Made by a program: the position numbers and the translations under genes | The notes under the pieces: generated by a model | What the model saw: only the letters and a program-made list of their open reading frames with translations | Databases searched by the model: none | Told to the model about the DNA's origin: nothing | Shown here: positions 52,827 to 62,240 of the stretch, in pieces | Numbering within the stretch: the stretch's first letter is position 1 | Layout: every line of letters starts with the position of its first letter | NCBI GenBank assembly: GCA_910576535.1 | Contig: CAJTKK010000004.1 | Span: forward strand, 124,001 to 188,000 | Source of the DNA: an uncultured Lachnospiraceae bacterium | GTDB lineage: Bacteria > Bacillota > Clostridia > Lachnospirales > Lachnospiraceae | Direction of reading: 5' to 3' | Length of the DNA: 64,000 nucleotides

Positions 52827-53645
52827 CTATCCAAACTGCTTTTCTATCACTGCTGCCGCTACCGGGTCATAATAAACCGGATAGCCGTCCACAATGCCGA
52901 TCAGTTCCAGCCCAAAACTTTCCGGATCCTGCGTTACCCCTTTGTCCTTAACGTTTGGCAGGACAATATAAGTGCAGTACCTTTCCCGGGTCAGTTTTAA
53001 AAGTTCTTCCACGTCTATGGTCGTGGGATGATTCATAACCGTATGCACCGGCTCCGCATACTGCCATTTCGGTTCCACCATTTCCCTTCCATAAAGAAGC
53101 TGGATATCCGTATCATACTGCCTGACAAAATAAACCAGATCCGTAGGGAACACTGCCCAGATCCGTTCCTCCCCTTCCTCCGGCGCAATCAAATCGCAAA
53201 TGTCAATCACATTCTGGGGCAGATGGTACATGTTCTCCGCTTTGGACATATACTGGCTGGCATATACATATTTCCCGCCAAACACAATCCCCGCGCCTAC
53301 TGCCGCAAAAGCAATCCCGCCTGCCCATGCCCCTTTCTTTTCATATAGCCACGATGCCAGTTTTACACCGCTGTATGCAATGATCATCCCCATGGGAATC
53401 AGCCAAAGCACCCTATAATACGTATCGCCTTCCCCGCCCATCAGCCGGACAAATACTTTCCTGAATATGGGAAAAAAGAAAAGCAGCAGCAGGCTCAAAG
53501 GCATATATACAAATAAAGCCCGCCTTCTTTTGTCTTTTTCCGCCGCCAACAGATAAACCAGGGCAAGCGCAAATAAAACAATAAGATATCTGCCTCCCGT
53601 ATAATTTTTAAATATTACTACGCTTTCCATAAAAATCCCGTACAT
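52827..53645 (-). CDS. Membrane protein with C-terminal soluble domain
   Basis: The 272-residue product has about four transmembrane helices in the first 125 residues (YLIVLFALALVYLLAAE, LLLLFFFPIFRK, WLIPMGMIIAYSGVK, GGIAFAAVGAGIVFGG) and then a soluble domain of about 140 residues (ICDLIAPEEGEERIWAVFPT and later YPVYYDP). I do not recognise a named family; the layout resembles the end of long GT-C-like proteins. It lies in the same reading frame as the preceding gene, 33 bases after its stop, with AGGAGA before its ATG. Confidence 0.75.
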   Translation of the reverse strand: MYGIFMESVVIFKNYTGGRYLIVLFALALVYLLAAEKDKRRRALFVYMPLSLLLLFFFPIFRKVFVRLMGGEGDTYYRVLWLIPMGMIIAYSGVKLASWLYEKKGAWAGGIAFAAVGAGIVFGGKYVYASQYMSKAENMYHLPQNVIDICDLIAPEEGEERIWAVFPTDLVYFVRQYDTDIQLLYGREMVEPKWQYAEPVHTVMNHPTTIDVEELLKLTRERYCTYIVLPNVKDKGVTQDPESFGLELIGIVDGYPVYYDPVAAAVIEKQFG

Positions 53646-53678
53646 ATTCCATCTCCTATTTCCCGATCCGGGTATTTT

Positions 53679-54770
53679 TTATACATGTAAAAACAGATAA
53701 AGCAGCATATATATCCCATTAGGGATGCAAACCAGTCCCGCTTTCACCAGAATACTGAACTTTCTTTCCGACAACGCCAACCAAAACGCTGCCGCCCCAA
53801 TCATGACCGCATTCAAAAAAACCATCATGGAAGTGCATACCCCCGCCGTCATATTGGTCAGAGCCAAAAGCGCCCACATACCTGCGGCTGTCCCTTTTTC
53901 CCCCTTCTTCCTGTCAAAAATCCAAAAAAGAAGCCAGACCGTAGCCGGAAGGACAAAACTAACCGCCACTGCCTTCCCTTGCCATGTCCTAGTCAGAAAA
54001 AAAGTTTCATTGGTAAAAATAGATACATTCCCGAACATCTGCAAAAGCGCCAGCAATATCATAAATCCGGGCAGACATTCTTTCTTCCCTCTGAACAAAT
54101 GCTTCCCTGTTTCATAAAACACCGTATATGTCAAGGGAATCCAGACAAAAGGCAATACGCTATGTGCCAGGATTGTCGTGTGCAGTCCTGCCATCCGTCC
54201 AATATAAGCCACCCATACAGGCAGTACCGCTAAGGAATGGCGGATATCCAGGGAAGTAGTCCCCCCTGTGTACGGCTTAATTAAATACATCGTGTCGCTT
54301 TGCCATGTAACTAACGACTGAGCCACATATTCCGCATCATCCCCGTCAAACGAAGCCAGCGTAAACGCCTTATATAATTGCCAGGCAAGCAAAGCAAAAA
54401 ACAGCAGCCATCCAGCCCGTTCCACCCATGTCCTCCTGCCTGCACCGAAAACCGGACGCCGCAAAACCGGCTTCCCTTTTCTATAAGCCCAAAAACCAGT
54501 GGCTATCCCCAGCGCAACAGCCACAGCCATTAGCGCTGTATACCATCGCACCATCACCAGGAAACTGTCATATTTTACAAGCAGGATGCATGGCACTGTT
54601 ACCAGCCAGCATAAAGGCAGCATAATCAGGTACCCCGCAATCCAGATAACTCCTAAGTCCCTTTTCTTTTCCGGAATCCAGGGCGCCGGAATCAGCCCGA
54701 TACAGCAAGGGATCAAAAACAGCCATAAAATAAGGCTGAAAATTCTTATTATTATCATAAATATCCTCAT
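53679..54770 (-). CDS. Polytopic membrane protein, DUF6077/GT-C-like
   Basis: The 363-residue protein has about ten hydrophobic segments. After the third comes a loop with SFDGDDAEYVAQSLVTWQSD, where the acidic cluster resembles the catalytic loop of GT-C glycosyltransferases, which use polyprenyl-phosphate sugars outside the membrane. I link it to DUF6077 from memory. The next gene continues in frame after a TAA, so the two may be halves of what is one protein elsewhere. Its promoter is back to back with that of the flavoprotein gene. Confidence 0.75.
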   Translation of the reverse strand: MRIFMIIIRIFSLILWLFLIPCCIGLIPAPWIPEKKRDLGVIWIAGYLIMLPLCWLVTVPCILLVKYDSFLVMVRWYTALMAVAVALGIATGFWAYRKGKPVLRRPVFGAGRRTWVERAGWLLFFALLAWQLYKAFTLASFDGDDAEYVAQSLVTWQSDTMYLIKPYTGGTTSLDIRHSLAVLPVWVAYIGRMAGLHTTILAHSVLPFVWIPLTYTVFYETGKHLFRGKKECLPGFMILLALLQMFGNVSIFTNETFFLTRTWQGKAVAVSFVLPATVWLLFWIFDRKKGEKGTAAGMWALLALTNMTAGVCTSMMVFLNAVMIGAAAFWLALSERKFSILVKAGLVCIPNGIYMLLYLFLHV

Positions 54771-54854
54771 TTCTGCGCCGCTTTATGCGCATTTTAAGTT
54801 GATAGAGACAGCCAAGGCACAAACCTGTGCACCCACCCTCTGTTTACCAATGAT

Positions 54855-54883
54855 AGTTTACCCCAATTCTCCCTATCTGTCCA
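54855..54883 (-). promoter_or_regulatory. Promoter of the DUF6077-like/MBOAT unit
   Basis: On the minus strand TGGACA (54878-54883), 17 bases, TAAACT (54855-54860). Its -35 box abuts that of the opposite promoter. Confidence 0.6.
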
Positions 54884-54912
54884 TGGACAATCCCATAATT
54901 CCATGTTAAAAT
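54884..54912 (+). promoter_or_regulatory. Promoter of the flavoprotein gene
   Basis: TGGACA (54884-54889), 17 bases, TAAAAT (54907-54912). With the opposite -35 box it forms the 12-bp palindrome TGTCCATGGACA (54878-54889). Confidence 0.65.
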
Positions 54913-54964
54913 AGGAACCAGCAAGTTTTTTGACTGGAATATAAACAATGGAAAGGATTTGAAC

Positions 54965-56560
54965 ATGAGGAAAGCGCTTATCATAGGCGCGGGCCCTGCG
55001 GGGCTTACCGCCGCTTATGAATTACTAACCAATAGACAGCCCGGCAGCCCGGCTGTAGACAACGACTATGAAGTTATCGTATTTGAAGAAAGCGAGGCCA
55101 TGGGAGGTATTTCCAAAACAGTAAATCATAACGGCAACCGTATGGATATGGGCGGCCACCGGTTCTTTTCCAAAGTTCCGGAAGTCAACGAGTGGTGGGA
55201 AAAAATGCTGCCTGAACAAGGAGCGCCCACTTATGACGACATTCTTCTGCGCCGGAAAATGCCTTTAGCGGCAGGCGGCCCAAACCCCCAAAAGGAAGAA
55301 CGGGTCATGCTCAACAGGAACCGGGTATCCCGCATTTATTTTAAGAAAAAATTCTTTGATTACCCGATTTCTTTAAAATTTGAAACCCTCAAAAACATGG
55401 GGCTTCTTACGACTGTCCATGTTTTCTTCAGTTACCTGAAAGCATTGCTCCACAAACGGGAAGAAAAGTCCTTGGAAGATTTTTATATCAACCGGTTCGG
55501 CCAGAAGCTGTATGCTATGTTTTTTGAAAATTATACCGAAAACCTTTGGGGAAGGCACCCTAGCGAAATTGCCCCCGACTGGGGCGCACAACGCGCAAAA
55601 GGACTGTCTGTTTTTGCCATCATCAAAGATATGCTTGGCAAACTCCTGCCAAATAAAAAAAACCGGAAAGTAGAAACTTCCCTCATTGAACAATTCAAAT
55701 ATCCCAAACTGGGACCCGGGCAATTATGGGATGTCACCGCCTCAGAAATCACGAAGTTAGGCGGCAAGATTCTAAAAAACAGCAAAGTGACAGGTTTTAT
55801 AAAAGATGAAAACAACCATATCACTGCCCTGGCTTATGAGCATGACGGCATTGTTTCCACAATGGAAGGGGATATCTTTATTTCCTCTATGCCAATCAAG
55901 GATCTGGTAGGCGGAATGAATGACGTGCCAAAACGTATGGCAAAAATTGCGGCCGGTCTTCCTTATAGGGATTACCGCACGCTGGGCGTATTAGTGCCAA
56001 AACTGAACTTAAAAAATAAAACAAAAATGAAAACGGTAGGCAATATTGTCCCCGACTGCTGGATTTACGTCCATGACCGGTCTGTTAAGCTTGGACGCCT
56101 TCAAATATATAATAACTGGTCTCCCTATATGATTAAAGATATAAAACATACCGTATGGGTAGGATTAGAATATTTCTGCAACGAAGGGGATAAGTATTGG
56201 AATATGTCCGATGAGAAGTTCACCCGGTTCGCTTTGCATGAAATGGTAAAAATGGGTCTTATCGACAACGTATCCCAAGTGCTGGATACCCATTCCGAAC
56301 GGGTGAAAAAAGCTTATCCCGCTTATTTTGACACTTATAAGGATATTGATAAGCTGATCGGCTACCTGAACACCATCGACAATCTCTACTGCGTAGGCCG
56401 TAACGGGCAGCATAGATACAACAATATTGACCATTCTATGTGCACTTCTTTTGAAGCCGTAAAGAACATTAAGAACAACATCCGCGACAGAAGTAATATT
56501 TGGAGCGTCAATACGGAAAAAGAATACCATGAAGAAGCGAAAGCAAACGAAATAGAATAA
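54965..56560 (+). CDS. FAD-dependent oxidoreductase, UDP-galactopyranose-mutase/amine-oxidase-like
   Basis: The 531-residue protein starts with a dinucleotide-binding loop (ALIIGAGPAGLTAAYELL), then EESEAMGGISKTVNHNGNRM and MGGHRFFSKVPEVNEWWEKM. The last phrase belongs to a flavoprotein group related to UDP-galactopyranose mutase and protoporphyrinogen-oxidase-type enzymes often found in exopolysaccharide loci. Near the end, YCVGRNGQHRYNNIDHSM closes the FAD site. It probably modifies a nucleotide or lipid-linked sugar. The ATG at 54965 has AAAGGA 7-8 bases upstream. Confidence 0.88.
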   Translation: MRKALIIGAGPAGLTAAYELLTNRQPGSPAVDNDYEVIVFEESEAMGGISKTVNHNGNRMDMGGHRFFSKVPEVNEWWEKMLPEQGAPTYDDILLRRKMPLAAGGPNPQKEERVMLNRNRVSRIYFKKKFFDYPISLKFETLKNMGLLTTVHVFFSYLKALLHKREEKSLEDFYINRFGQKLYAMFFENYTENLWGRHPSEIAPDWGAQRAKGLSVFAIIKDMLGKLLPNKKNRKVETSLIEQFKYPKLGPGQLWDVTASEITKLGGKILKNSKVTGFIKDENNHITALAYEHDGIVSTMEGDIFISSMPIKDLVGGMNDVPKRMAKIAAGLPYRDYRTLGVLVPKLNLKNKTKMKTVGNIVPDCWIYVHDRSVKLGRLQIYNNWSPYMIKDIKHTVWVGLEYFCNEGDKYWNMSDEKFTRFALHEMVKMGLIDNVSQVLDTHSERVKKAYPAYFDTYKDIDKLIGYLNTIDNLYCVGRNGQHRYNNIDHSMCTSFEAVKNIKNNIRDRSNIWSVNTEKEYHEEAKANEIE

Positions 56561-56561
56561 C

Positions 56562-56605
56562 AAAAAAGGGTTTGACAGCAGCATTGGCTGGCAAACCCCT
56601 TTTTT
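56562..56605. terminator. Bidirectional terminator after the flavoprotein gene
   Basis: AAAAAAGGGTTTG pairs with CAAACCCCTTTTTT (one extra C), and an inner CAGC/GCTG stem extends it. There are T runs on both strands. It also ends the SGNH-lipoprotein gene arriving from the other side. Confidence 0.8.
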
Positions 56606-56675
56606 CATATGGCAGGCCGGATTTTCAGGTCATTGCTTTATCCGGCGCTTTTCCAAAAAATAAGGAACCTCCCTC

Positions 56676-57512
56676 TCAGGAGAATTCCTCACATACTTTA
56701 TCTGCTATCAGCTTCGCCCCGGCCACATTCGGGTGAGTGCCTTCGCTTGTATAATCCATCATATTTTCAGAAGTAATGCCGCATCCGTATACATCAATAA
56801 CCGGAACCCCTTTCGCTTCCGCCACCGCTTTTATCCACGCATTATAGTCCTTGGCCTGTGCTCCATGGGCATTCTTGTATGCATAGCCGTTCCCCTCTTC
56901 ATCCCATCTTCCTACTTCTGCTATCGTACAGCAGTAAATATCCGCTTCCGGGTACCGCTCTGTCATTTTATCCAGCATCAGGGCATAAGCTTCACTGAAG
57001 GTAGCGATATCCCCTTCTTCCACTGCGGATTCCCCGTCGTAATTGCCCAGCGGCACATCTGTCAGCAAATCATTCGCCCCCATCATTACCAGAATGATAT
57101 CTGGCGCCTCCCCCTCTTCGCTTGCCAGATCGGATATCCTTCTATTGCTGCAGGCATATCTTCCATCCACTTCTTCCAGGGAAGGGCCGCTCACCGTGCT
57201 TCCTGAATATGAGGCATTCCTGCAAAGCTCCATCCCTGTCCGTTCCAGCACCTGCATCCACCAGGTATCTTCCACATCAGTAATTTCGCCCATCTCCGGA
57301 TAGAATTTGCTGTAATTTTCCGGGATATAACCGGTAAAAGTGGAAATACTGTCCCCGCAGACGGTCAGTGTTTTTCCTGCAAAAGGCAAAGAAAGGGCTT
57401 GTCCTTCCTGCTTTTTCAAGTCCCCCTTGCTTCCGCATCCCATCAACAGCATCGACAGCCCGAAACAAAATACCAGCCATGCCACGGACTCTTTTCTCTT
57501 ACTTCCGTCCAT
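56676..57512 (-). CDS. SGNH/GDSL-hydrolase lipoprotein
   Basis: The 278-residue protein has a lipoprotein signal ending LLMGC (Cys26) and a GDSL domain: block I VCGDSISTF (Ser55), block II NASYSGSTVSG, block III MMGANDLL (Gly-x-Asn-Asp) and block V SEGTHPN, where Glu257 stands in place of the usual Asp before His260. It should be an esterase held on the outer face of the membrane, perhaps a polysaccharide deacetylase. It follows the radical SAM gene by 50 bases and likely shares its promoter. Confidence 0.9.
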   Translation of the reverse strand: MDGSKRKESVAWLVFCFGLSMLLMGCGSKGDLKKQEGQALSLPFAGKTLTVCGDSISTFTGYIPENYSKFYPEMGEITDVEDTWWMQVLERTGMELCRNASYSGSTVSGPSLEEVDGRYACSNRRISDLASEEGEAPDIILVMMGANDLLTDVPLGNYDGESAVEEGDIATFSEAYALMLDKMTERYPEADIYCCTIAEVGRWDEEGNGYAYKNAHGAQAKDYNAWIKAVAEAKGVPVIDVYGCGITSENMMDYTSEGTHPNVAGAKLIADKVCEEFS

Positions 57513-57562
57513 ACTGCTCCTTTCTATATCCCACTATTCCGGCGTCCCTGATCCGCATCCTC

Positions 57563-58543
57563 TTATTTTTTAAAGATAGACTGCCTTGCCCCATGCATTG
57601 TCCCCCGGTTTTTCAGCACATCATCCACCGCATCCATGCGCAGCCCTGCATCAATAAAATCGCAATGTTTGCAGAACGGATAGTTCTGCCTCCCTGTCTG
57701 GATGGCTTCCCGTAAAATCCTATATTTCCTGCTGTTCCATCCATCCTTTAAAGGCGTTTCATGCAGATCCGCCAAATCCGTTACTTCAAAATTATCGCAG
57801 CAGCATATCCCCAGCTTGCCGTTTGGCATAATCCACATATCCGTATACGGCATCAGGCAAGTTTCTTTGATTACCTTTTCTGTCGCCTGCTTATTCGGCG
57901 CGCTGCCTGCCCGGTTGGTAAGCACTTCTTTTAAATAGCGCATCTGTATCAGAATATCCACATCTTGAAATTCATCCGGGTGATCTAAGATATATTTATA
58001 TATCACTTGTACATTTCTATGCAGTTTCATATCCAGGCAATAATTATTGATAATCAACTGGTTTACATAAGGTATTACCGCTTTCACCTTATTCACATCT
58101 AAAAGCAGCCCATTCGTAGACATGAAAATAAACGCACCCGGCAGCTTTTCCCTGGCATACTTATGGAATTCCACAATACGCGTATCCAGCCACGGCTCAT
58201 TGTTGCCATACATCGTCAGATGCCCTTTATAACCCCAGTCTGCCAACTGGTCAATGATACTGTAAAAAAGGTCATCCTCCATCCGCTTATAAGGACGCTT
58301 TTCCGCATTCTTATTTGCTGTGCAAAATTCGCAAGTGCTGTTGCACCGGTTAATCGTCTCCAGATTAACTACTAACGGCTGCGGAACTTCTTTTGCATTC
58401 ATAAAATAATCTATATAATTCTTCTGCAGCTTCCTTCTCGTCACAAACTGGAGCTTCAGATAACTTTCACTCGACAGCATAGGAAAATATTTTCTTGCAT
58501 TCCATCCCAATCTTCCTAAAAAATTGTGTACTCTAACTGGCAT
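57563..58543 (-). CDS. Radical SAM/SPASM-domain protein
   Basis: The 326-residue protein has NLETINRCNSTCEFC, giving the radical SAM CX3CX2C motif (Cys67, 71, 74). A TIM-barrel core follows (GYKGHLTMYGNNEPWLD, AFIFMSTNGLLLDVNKV). A cysteine-rich C-terminus (MPNGKLGICCCDNFE, then FCKHCDF) fits a SPASM-type auxiliary cluster. The substrate is unknown; such enzymes modify peptides, lipids or sugars. GGAGA precedes the ATG and a good promoter drives it together with the SGNH lipoprotein. No precursor-peptide gene is visible nearby. Confidence 0.92.
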   Translation of the reverse strand: MPVRVHNFLGRLGWNARKYFPMLSSESYLKLQFVTRRKLQKNYIDYFMNAKEVPQPLVVNLETINRCNSTCEFCTANKNAEKRPYKRMEDDLFYSIIDQLADWGYKGHLTMYGNNEPWLDTRIVEFHKYAREKLPGAFIFMSTNGLLLDVNKVKAVIPYVNQLIINNYCLDMKLHRNVQVIYKYILDHPDEFQDVDILIQMRYLKEVLTNRAGSAPNKQATEKVIKETCLMPYTDMWIMPNGKLGICCCDNFEVTDLADLHETPLKDGWNSRKYRILREAIQTGRQNYPFCKHCDFIDAGLRMDAVDDVLKNRGTMHGARQSIFKK

Positions 58544-58581
58544 GATATCCGTCTCCTTTCTCTTTCCTTTTACCGTAACTT

Positions 58582-58610
58582 ATATTACCATCGAATAGAT
58601 TTCCGGTCAA
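58582..58610 (-). promoter_or_regulatory. Promoter of the radical SAM/SGNH pair
   Basis: On the minus strand TTGACC (58605-58610), 17 bases, TAATAT (58582-58587), with a TG extension before the -10 box. Confidence 0.7.
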
Positions 58611-58726
58611 GGCCGTTACATTCCTCCCTGATTTCATCCTTTCCCGCACTGCCTTCCCTCCTGTCAGCATAATTTACAGCGACGGCGCACGAAAGAAATT
58701 CCGCAAAAGCAGCTTCTCTTCTGTGA

Positions 58727-60298
58727 CTAACCTAAGCCTTTCCCAATCATGGAAAACATATTCTCCCCCTGCAGATAATAGGGCAAAAAACGGATAAACA
58801 GGCTATAGGCAAAAGCCGCCATTACATATCCCATAATACCAAGACATAATATTTTTCCAAGCGGACGCCGTAACCAGTCAAGCAGCAGATATGTTTTCCA
58901 GATCCCCAAAGTGACCAGATACATAAACGGAATCAGCGCCGGAAGAATATACCTTCCCTGAGGCTGGTATTCCCACGTATAAGAATAATAAATACTTAAA
59001 CCAACCGTGATGGCACAGAATAAAAACATGCATATGTAAAAAGCCGCCTTTTCCTTTTTGCCGCCCTCTCTTCTGATCTTTCTTTCCTCTGTTTCCCAGT
59101 ACACGCCCCCTGTTTTTCCATCACCGTCAAAAGATGTTTTTTCCCGTCTTTTCCCAAATGCTTCCCGCAGTTTTTTCAATGGGAAAAAAGCCATGATACA
59201 AGCCCCTGTCCAAAGCCATTTATAACCAAGATAAATCAATCCGTGGGTGGGAATCTTCATCGGCCCGAACATGGCAATAAAGCTATCCCTAAGCAATGTA
59301 ATATACCCTGTTTCAAACAGCATTTCCCGGATGCTCTTTCCTGCCTTCCGGTAAGTAAACCGGAGCAAAGGGTTATACTCTTCAATAGATGTTACGATCG
59401 CACAATTCCTTCTGGCCTCCATAGCGATGATATCCCCATTATAAAGGATCGCATTGCGTCCAAACCACCAGCCAATCCCTAAAAGGACGACCAGGGAAAT
59501 ATAGAAACCTTTTCTGAGCATCGGCTTCCATTCTACCTGGATCCCTCTTCTGAAATGGACAAAATGAAGAAAGAACATCAGGATTGCCGCCAGTATCATC
59601 CCATATGCATTATAATAGGACATCGCGCAAAAAATAATCCCTGCCGAGAGCAGAAAGCATCCCTTCCTGTCATAACCTGCCCTCTGCGCCCTGAGAAGCA
59701 CATAAAAGATCATGGCAACCGACAGCATAGCCATGGAATCCGTATTGACATAAGAATGAATAAAAATATTTTGGGGCAGAAAGACTACAAGAACTGTAAA
59801 TGTCCATTGAATATACGGATTATCCCAAGCCTCCTTTGCCGACTTCCTTACAAAATATGCCATCAGCGTCCCAAAAACAGCATTGACCATTCGGGCAGCC
59901 AGAAGCAGGATATAGCCGTCCTCCGTAAACAGCTTCATAAACCTGAGCAAAAATCCTTGGATAATATAAGTAAGCATCGGCTGAAACGCATACGAAGCCC
60001 CATATCCGTCCAAAAGCACTTCCGGGTCTGCCCCATGGGGCAGCCTTCCATATTTGCAGATATAACTGACTATCTTAAACCGGTTGATCTCATCCGGCGG
60101 ATCCCCATAAGTCTGCACCATGGCAAAACACATAATTGACGCAAACACCAGCAGATAAAATATAGCTTCCGCCGCCTTTTCCAGCCTCTTGCCTTTCTCT
60201 TCCCCCCAGCCCCGGTTTCTTTCTTCTACCCTTTTCATTTTTCCTTCCATCCCTGCCGCAGCCCTTACCCCTCCTGGCAATCCGGACAATCCCGACAT
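58727..60298 (-). CDS. Polytopic GT-C-like glycosyltransferase (DUF2142-like)
   Basis: The 523-residue protein has about 11 transmembrane helices. The first outer loop contains TYGDPPDEINRFKI, like the PPDE-x-x-H/R loop of DUF2142 and GT39/GT-C enzymes that transfer sugars from polyprenyl phosphate. The ATG at 60298 is chosen for the strong AGGAGGAG just upstream; the longer in-frame start at 60376 has none. It is the last gene of a run of large membrane proteins and probably decorates the wall polymer. Confidence 0.85.
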   Translation of the reverse strand: MSGLSGLPGGVRAAAGMEGKMKRVEERNRGWGEEKGKRLEKAAEAIFYLLVFASIMCFAMVQTYGDPPDEINRFKIVSYICKYGRLPHGADPEVLLDGYGASYAFQPMLTYIIQGFLLRFMKLFTEDGYILLLAARMVNAVFGTLMAYFVRKSAKEAWDNPYIQWTFTVLVVFLPQNIFIHSYVNTDSMAMLSVAMIFYVLLRAQRAGYDRKGCFLLSAGIIFCAMSYYNAYGMILAAILMFFLHFVHFRRGIQVEWKPMLRKGFYISLVVLLGIGWWFGRNAILYNGDIIAMEARRNCAIVTSIEEYNPLLRFTYRKAGKSIREMLFETGYITLLRDSFIAMFGPMKIPTHGLIYLGYKWLWTGACIMAFFPLKKLREAFGKRREKTSFDGDGKTGGVYWETEERKIRREGGKKEKAAFYICMFLFCAITVGLSIYYSYTWEYQPQGRYILPALIPFMYLVTLGIWKTYLLLDWLRRPLGKILCLGIMGYVMAAFAYSLFIRFLPYYLQGENMFSMIGKGLG

Positions 60299-60430
60299 CG
60301 TCCCTCCTCCTTTCCCCTTTTGTGCAGGCATTCGTAAACCTTTCCATTTACTGAATAAGATAGCCATACATTTCATGTAAATCTCTTTTCGCCCAAAAGC
60401 ATAACCATAAATTAATCGCTTTCCTTATGC

Positions 60431-62200
60431 CTATGCCTCACCGCTTTGCCTCCGGTACACATAAACTGCATAAGGCGCGCCCTCCGGCTCATAAGCCTGC
60501 ACCAGGCTAAAGCCAGCCTCTTTTGCGTTGCCAAGTTCAAACCTGGAAAAAATATACGTCCCCCCCAAATCCTCAAACGCCTGGGCATCCACATAAAGAT
60601 CCCGGTCTGTCACCATAAAGGATTTGGACGAACTTACCGCCGAAAGATCTGTTCCCGGATACAGATATGCCCTTGCCCCCCAATTATCATAATAAAGCCG
60701 GCTTGCTTCCACTCTTTCCAGCGCCGGGGCAATCATCTTCCTGAAATCTTCTTTATACTGCTGGGGATAAAAACCAAGATATCCGTCCAATGTGCATATC
60801 CCGTTATATTCCAGCACTGCCGGGTGGAACCCGTAAGCCGCTGACCATTCCCCCTGATAGCCAATATCCTCTTTAATCCGTGCAAACAAATCCTCCGAAT
60901 AGAATTCCCTATAATTCATTTCATCAATTTCTTTCCCCTTCAGAAGCTCCAGCGCCTTATTTTTACACGTAAAATACAAGTCGTTATATCTGGAGGGGGT
61001 CAACAGGACAATAGCCATCGCCAAAAGCGCCATCCCATAAACCGCCGGCCGGAACATATACCGCTCCCTTCTTTTTCCCTCTTCTGAAGCATAAGCATAT
61101 ATCCTTTGCAGAACTACAAAAAAAGCCCCATACCAGAGAAACGGGTTAAAAAATATCGTGCGGTTAAACTGGAACCCTTTTAACGGAGGCGCCAGAGTTT
61201 CCACCAGTCCGCGGAATGCCCCCCAATTATAAATGCCATATACGATACTGTTAAACGCAAGAACAAGCATCAGCAAATTATAAATATCGCCAAACATTGC
61301 CTTTATCTTTTTCCCGGCAATATATTTCCCGTTCAGCCATATAAAATATATCGCACAGACCCACAAAACAAATTTATCATGGACACTCTCCGCATGAAAT
61401 ACGCCGTGCAGCCATACATCCACGCTCTGAGCCAGGATTTCCCCTGCTGTCAAGTCCGCTTCCACCATGGTAGAACGGATCGTTTCCACCCCGCCGAACA
61501 GCATTGTATAAAACAGGCGGTATTCAAAAAACACATAACCGAAAGCCAGCGCAAAGAAAGCCCCTGCCAAAGATACCGGTATTTTTTTATCCCGGATGCC
61601 AAGCCAGATAATTCCTGCAAAAAGATAAGCCAGAATAAAAAAACCAAAATAAGAAAAATAGGAAATAAACGGATAGCTAAATAACAGGAGATACAGCCCG
61701 GGCGACGGCCTTCTGTAAATCCGCAAAAGCAGATACAGCGCAAAAGGAATGGATGCAAAAGGAATGCCAAATGCCGGGAAGACATTTAAAATCCCATAAA
61801 CCAGCCCCATCAGCGCCGCCAAAGGCCGGCACTGCTCATATTCCGCACCATACCATTCCTTCGCCAGCAGGCAGACGCAGATCACTGCTGTCAGCATCTT
61901 TATCAGATAACCGATAATATATGCCCAAAAAGAAGGAAATATAAAATACAGCAGCGTATAAAGGGACAATTCGGAAGGAAGGTTATCCCTCGTAACTCCT
62001 CCCAGAAAAGGCACATCTACCCCATGGGAAAAAAAACTGCCCGTATTTTTCAGCATCTGGAACTGCGCTACAAACAAATCCAGATTATCATGCACCGCAA
62101 TATAGCTGTCTTCCTGGAAAACAGCATATACTGCTGATACAGACAGCAGAAACAGCCCTATTAAAATGAAATACCATTTACCGAATATTTTTTTCCCCAT
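60431..62200 (-). CDS. Polytopic membrane protein, DUF6044-like
   Basis: The 589-residue protein has a first helix followed by EDSYIAVHDNLDLFVAQFQM (an acidic outer loop as in GT-C enzymes) and about twelve further helices. A soluble C-terminal domain of about 180 residues follows (NYREFYSEDLFARIKEDIGY, then YGFHPAVLEYNGICTLDGYL). I associate it with DUF6044 from memory; members sit in envelope-glycan loci. A role in transferring or flipping lipid-linked sugars is inference. Confidence 0.82.
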   Translation of the reverse strand: MGKKIFGKWYFILIGLFLLSVSAVYAVFQEDSYIAVHDNLDLFVAQFQMLKNTGSFFSHGVDVPFLGGVTRDNLPSELSLYTLLYFIFPSFWAYIIGYLIKMLTAVICVCLLAKEWYGAEYEQCRPLAALMGLVYGILNVFPAFGIPFASIPFALYLLLRIYRRPSPGLYLLLFSYPFISYFSYFGFFILAYLFAGIIWLGIRDKKIPVSLAGAFFALAFGYVFFEYRLFYTMLFGGVETIRSTMVEADLTAGEILAQSVDVWLHGVFHAESVHDKFVLWVCAIYFIWLNGKYIAGKKIKAMFGDIYNLLMLVLAFNSIVYGIYNWGAFRGLVETLAPPLKGFQFNRTIFFNPFLWYGAFFVVLQRIYAYASEEGKRRERYMFRPAVYGMALLAMAIVLLTPSRYNDLYFTCKNKALELLKGKEIDEMNYREFYSEDLFARIKEDIGYQGEWSAAYGFHPAVLEYNGICTLDGYLGFYPQQYKEDFRKMIAPALERVEASRLYYDNWGARAYLYPGTDLSAVSSSKSFMVTDRDLYVDAQAFEDLGGTYIFSRFELGNAKEAGFSLVQAYEPEGAPYAVYVYRRQSGEA

Positions 62201-62240
62201 ACGTCTGCCTCAATCCGTTCCCCTGATCCCGTTTTCCATA

